A model generated the notes under the pieces. That model was not told the DNA's origin and made no database searches. It saw only the letters and a program-made list of their open reading frames with translations. Positions 7,716 to 10,367 of a stretch of 10,367 nucleotides of DNA are shown here, piece after piece. Source of the DNA: Anaerolineae bacterium (GTDB lineage: Bacteria > Chloroflexota > Anaerolineae > JAFGEY01); contig JAFGEY010000048.1 of NCBI GenBank assembly GCA_016931365.1, forward strand, positions 1-10,367. Direction: 5' to 3'. Made by a program: the position numbers and the translations under genes. Each line of letters opens with the position of its first letter. Position 1 is the stretch's first letter.

Positions 7716-7892
7716 GATATTACCCACCAGAGCTGACCTTGGAGTCACTGCGATATTTAGAAAAAAGGGAGTGCATAGTGAATGAGATGAATGTGAAAGG
7801 CACAATTTTGTAATGAGGACAAGTTTCGCAAGTAGCCCAATATTCCCCATACGTATCGTGTCTTCAAGTGGGAAAGCGGAGGGATGAAACGC
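7716..7892 (+). other. GH30-AKR intergenic gap with a 12-codon GTG reading frame
   Basis: This gap contains an AGGGAG at 7766-7771 followed by GTG 7778 and a frame ending at TAA 7813 (about 11 residues, NEMNVKGTIL after the start). It may be a relic of a gene start, a leader peptide or chance. No convincing terminator or promoter was found. The GGAGGG at 7878-7883 serves the aldo/keto reductase. Confidence 0.35.
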
Positions 7893-8885
7893 ATGGAGTA
7901 TCGTCAACTGGGTCGAACCGCTCTTCAAGTATCGACTTTAGGTTTTGGCTGTGGGGCTGTGGGCGGCTTGCTGGTCAAAGGAGACCACAAAGACATGGTG
8001 CAAACTGTCGCTCGCGCCATCGAGTTGGGAATCAATTACTTTGACACAGCGCGCATCTACGGCAATGGTGCATCGGAGGCCAATCTGGGCCTGGTTTTGG
8101 AAGAACTAAAAGCCGATGTCTTGATCGGGACCAAGGTCCGACTGTTGGCTGAGGAAATGGATGGCAGCGAAAATGCTGTCATCGCGTCTGTTGAAGGCAG
8201 CTTGAAACGTCTCAGACGTGACCGCGTCGACCTGATTCAGTTGCACAATTCCGTGGCATTTGAGCGCCAGCCGGAACGAGGCCAAGTCAGCCTTGATAAT
8301 GTAAAAGCCGTTGTCCACGCTTTTCAAAAACTTGAGCAGCAAGGCCGAGTCTGCTACTGGGGCATCAACGGACTGGGCGAAACCGCTGCCTTGCAGCAGG
8401 CCGTTGCGTCGGGGTGTGTCGACACCATCCAGTGCTGCTTTAGCTTGCTCAACCCGACGGCTGGCGTGCGCGCCCCGGAAGGATTTCCTTTCCAGGATTA
8501 CGGGCAGCTCATTGACAGGGCCGCCGGGATGCGCATGGGCGTCATTGCCATCCGGGTGTTGGCCGGCGGTGCGTTGAGCGGCTCGGCTGCGCGACACCCC
8601 AATGCGACCCAGACAGTGGAGCCTATCGCCACCCATACAGCCTTTGCGGAGGATGTCACGCTGGCCCAGCGTTTCAACTTTTTGGTTCAACAGGGATATG
8701 TCAGCAGTTTGGTCGAGGCAGCGATTCGATTTGTAATCGGCAAGGCCGGGGTCTCAACAGTGCTGGTCGGCATCTCTAATATGGAGCAGCTAGAGCAGGC
8801 CGTCGCCTTTGCCAATCGCGGGCCGCTCCCCGCCACAGTTCTTGATCGCTTGAGTCAAGTCTGGGCCAACTATCGATTCCACTGA
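7893..8885 (+). CDS. Aldo/keto reductase
   Basis: A 330-aa cytoplasmic NAD(P)H-dependent oxidoreductase of the AKR superfamily, which interconverts sugar or other carbonyls and alcohols. The full catalytic tetrad is present: D51 and Y56 in YFDTARIYGNG, K81 in IGTKV and H118 in IQLHNS. The N-terminus MEYRQLGRTALQVSTLGFG is typical, and the C-terminal STVLVGISNMEQLEQA fits the NADP-phosphate binding region. An upstream ATG at 7884 abuts GGAGGG with no spacer, so ATG 7893 (spacing 9-10 nt) is the better start; the upstream choice would add MKR. It follows GH30 on the same strand after about 170 nt. The substrate is unknown; released sugars are a reasonable guess from context. The length is normal. 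Confidence 0.9.
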   Translation: MEYRQLGRTALQVSTLGFGCGAVGGLLVKGDHKDMVQTVARAIELGINYFDTARIYGNGASEANLGLVLEELKADVLIGTKVRLLAEEMDGSENAVIASVEGSLKRLRRDRVDLIQLHNSVAFERQPERGQVSLDNVKAVVHAFQKLEQQGRVCYWGINGLGETAALQQAVASGCVDTIQCCFSLLNPTAGVRAPEGFPFQDYGQLIDRAAGMRMGVIAIRVLAGGALSGSAARHPNATQTVEPIATHTAFAEDVTLAQRFNFLVQQGYVSSLVEAAIRFVIGKAGVSTVLVGISNMEQLEQAVAFANRGPLPATVLDRLSQVWANYRFH

Positions 8886-8946
8886 AAGAACTCGACGCAA
8901 GGGCGACAAATCGCCTCCAACCGGTTCAGTCTATTTGCGTCCTTGC

Positions 8947-8964
8947 GCCAAGATTGGCTTTTTT
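8947..8964 (+). terminator. Weak intrinsic terminator candidate after the AKR gene
   Basis: GCCA-AGAT-TGGC (about 8947-8958) is followed by six T. The stem is short, only 4-5 bp, so this is a weak candidate. A second small hairpin, GGCGA-CAAA-TCGCC at 8902-8915, precedes it without a T-run. Confidence 0.35.
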
Positions 8965-9010
8965 CAAAAGACTCAACTATTGAGAATCTTGTAGACAAAT
9001 CAGATCAATG

Positions 9011-9124
9011 TTGGACAATGACTGAATGAGTATCTATCCGCAAATTTCGCAGATTATCGCAGATTTGTTTTAATCTGCGCCATCTGTGTAATCTGCGGAT
9101 GATTGCGTTGACTCAATTGTCCAA
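9011..9124. repeat. Nested palindromic element (MITE/REP-like candidate)
   Basis: An outer inverted repeat, TTGGACAAT (9011-9019) and ATTGTCCAA (9116-9124), encloses a 65-bp imperfect palindrome (9036-9065 and 9072-9100, loop TGTTTT). The inner arms are built from repeated CGCAGATT units about 10 nt apart, once per helical turn. No target-site duplication is obvious. It lies directly before the transposase remnant, whose long reading frame begins inside the right arm. A dispersed intergenic repeat or a non-autonomous element is likely; the family is unknown to me. Confidence 0.6.
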
Positions 9125-9596
9125 GTTCTATCTGGTCTATCTATTACAAGGAGGATCTAGTGCCATCTACATCTTGTCCGGTTATGACCGCGACATAGTT
9201 GGCCTGATCGCCTACACCTTTGAGCGGCAGGAAAACGGCAGACCCGCTACGTGGGCCGGGCGGGGACGCGGCCATCCCGACCGTCCCAGGCGAGAAACGG
9301 TCGAGGTGCGCTACCAGGTTACAGCCGTCACCCACCAGGAAGAAGCCATTGTCGCGCTGCACCAGACAATGGGCTGGCGCGTGTACGTGACCAATGCCCC
9401 GACAGAGGAACTGCCCCTGGAGCAAGCGCTGCTGGTCTATCGAGATGAATGGTTGATCGAGCGTGGTTTTCATCGTCTGAAGGGAGCCCCCTTGTCGATT
9501 GACCCGCTGTTCGTCAAACGCGACGATCAAATCATCGGCTTGACCAACCTGTTGAGCCTGGGCGCCCGCCCAGCGCCGGATCGACCTGTCGAATGA
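9099..9596 (+). pseudogene. Truncated DDE transposase, IS1634/IS4-superfamily-like (C-terminal part)
   Basis: A 165-codon frame whose section from about residue 34 to residue 154 resembles the C-terminal half of an IS4-superfamily transposase. The YREK-type spacing is visible: Y114, a position-117 residue that is E instead of R, E121 and K128, in VYRDEWLIERGFHRLKG, followed by LSIDPLFVKRDDQIIGLTNLLSL. The two upstream catalytic aspartates and the N-terminal half are absent. After LLSL the protein turns into an unrelated GARPAPDRPVE tail, so the C-terminus is cut too. The formal ATG at 9099 lies in the palindromic element and is not a true start. The element is therefore an inactive remnant, joined directly to an alpha-mannosidase fragment. 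Confidence 0.8.
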
Positions 9597-10194
9597 CGGG
9601 TACGGCGTGAGCCTGCTGCGCGGCTTTCTCGACATGGCCCCGGAAGCCGACATAGGCGAGCACGACCTGCACTGGGCGCTCTACGGGCATCGCGGCCCCC
9701 GGCAGGCGGCGGGCGCGGTGCGCCACGGTTGGGCCCTCAACATGCCGCCCATCGCCCGCCAGACGATGCGCCGGGCCGGGGTGATCGCGCCGTGGATCGC
9801 CCACGGCATCAACCACGCCATGCCGCCGGCGCTCGGCTTTATAGAGATCGAGCCGGAGAACGTGCCGCGCAGCGCGTTCAAACTCGAGCAGGAGGACTGG
9901 GGGCCGGGATCGCCGGTGGTGGTGCGCCTGTACGAGACCGCCGGGCAGGCCGCCGAGGCGCGCATCCGCTTTGCCGCCCCGCTGATGATGCTCCAAGAGA
10001 CCAACCACCTCGAAAAACCCATCGCGAGCGAGGCCTTTGACTGGGACGAGGAGCAAGTGACGATCCGCTTCCGCCCGCACGAGGTCAAGACCTTCCGCCT
10101 GCGGCTGGTCATCCCGGCCTTTGCGATCTATGAAGGCGAGGCCCACCACGACGACGTCGCGCCGGGCGCGGTGCCTGGATTTGGGGATGGATGA
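9556..10194 (+). pseudogene. GH38 alpha-mannosidase, C-terminal fragment
   Basis: The reading frame opens after a TGA at 9553-9555 and ends at TGA 10194 (212 codons; first possible start GTG 9607 would give 195 aa). It reads as the C-terminal beta-domains of a bacterial GH38 alpha-mannosidase: QRRIDLSNDGYGVSLL, then EADIGEHDLHWALYGH, IEIEPENVPRSAFKLE, VVVRLYETAGQAAEARIRF and a closing RFRPHEVKTFRLRL. The catalytic barrel and helical domains, about 700 residues in the family, are missing. The segment between GVSLL and RGFLDMAPEAD seems shorter than in relatives by roughly 20 residues, pointing to a second, internal deletion. G+C looks higher than in the neighbouring regulator and GH30 genes. 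There is no ribosome site of note before GTG 9607, so a functional product is unlikely. Confidence 0.82.
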
Positions 10195-10240
10195 GTGAAA
10201 TCTACCCTTTGAAGATTATGGGCAATATGAGCACGGAGCA

Positions 10241-10269
10241 TTGCTAATTGAGCACCATTTTGGTATAAT
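10241..10269 (+). promoter_or_regulatory. Sigma-70-type promoter with extended -10
   Basis: TTGCTA (10241-10246), a 17-nt spacer and a perfect TATAAT (10264-10269) preceded by TGG, an extended -10 motif. The expected start is near 10276, giving a leader of about 48 nt to the ATG at 10324. The leader contains GAATTT and AAATTC arms that could pair around a GGAGGG at about 10291-10296. Confidence 0.72.
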
Positions 10270-10323
10270 TGATATGCATTGGCGTGAATTTGGAGGGCAA
10301 AAATTCGAAAGGAAAGGGAAAAG

Positions 10324-10367
10324 ATGAAAAGATTTGTTGCCGTTCTATTTGCATTTGTTGTCTTGGT
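10324..10367 (+). CDS. N-terminus of an exported protein (partial, right edge)
   Basis: Only 14 full codons are visible: MKRFVAVLFAFVVL, a short positively charged start followed by a hydrophobic core, as in a signal peptide or lipoprotein leader. A purine-rich GGAAAGGGAAAAG sits just before the ATG. The strong promoter and the sugar-gene context fit an ABC-transporter solute-binding protein, but that is a guess because the mature protein is outside the window. Confidence 0.6.
   Translation, partial: MKRFVAVLFAFVVL

Noticed and set aside
9036..9100. CRISPR-like repeat reading of the CGCAGATT units
   Set aside because: Units are only 8 bp, about 10 nt apart, on opposite arms, with no spacers of CRISPR length and no cas gene.
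9532..10149. A 205-codon minus-strand frame antisense to the mannosidase fragment
   Set aside because: The plus-strand frame matches GH38 motifs. The antisense frame is rich in R, G, H and P with no domain, typical of a shadow in G+C-rich DNA.

Overview
The window looks like a piece of a chromosome from an environmental, probably anaerobic or facultative, bacterium of the Chloroflexota type (Anaerolineae/Caldilineae-like). This is an inference from moderately high G+C, protein style and gene mix: a tungsten-type aldehyde oxidoreductase, several sugar enzymes, and what may be the start of a sugar ABC-transporter binding protein. No rRNA, tRNA or CRISPR array was found.

Layout. Positions 1-2241 (minus strand) hold an MFS transporter followed by class I mannose-6-phosphate isomerase (manA), whose C-terminal end is cut by the window edge. 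Positions 2251-2702 are a long divergent intergenic region with a candidate promoter for each direction, a perfect dyad and a LacI-type operator. Positions 2703-8885 (plus strand) carry a LacI-family repressor, an aldehyde:ferredoxin oxidoreductase (AOR) family protein, a small nitroreductase, a cytoplasmic GH30 glycosidase and an aldo/keto reductase. Positions 8886-10194 are scarred: a nested palindromic element (9011-9124), a truncated DDE transposase, and an N-terminally deleted GH38 alpha-mannosidase fused to it at about 9556-9575. At 10241-10367 a strong extended -10 promoter leads into a new gene with a hydrophobic leader, cut by the window end.

How it may work together. Two near-identical operators, TGTAAGCGCTTTCA just after the repressor's own promoter and TGGAAGCGCTTTCA in front of the AOR gene, suggest an autoregulated LacI-family repressor that also controls the AOR-nitroreductase unit and perhaps the downstream GH30 and aldo/keto reductase genes. 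The enzymes fit a local sugar regulon: GH30 releases a monosaccharide inside the cell; the AOR family protein, nitroreductase and aldo/keto reductase offer redox chemistry on aldehydes or aldoses; MFS plus ManA would import a sugar and pass mannose-6-phosphate to fructose-6-phosphate; and an alpha-mannosidase was once part of the locus. The least explained part is a tungstoenzyme under a sugar-type repressor next to an intracellular glycosidase.
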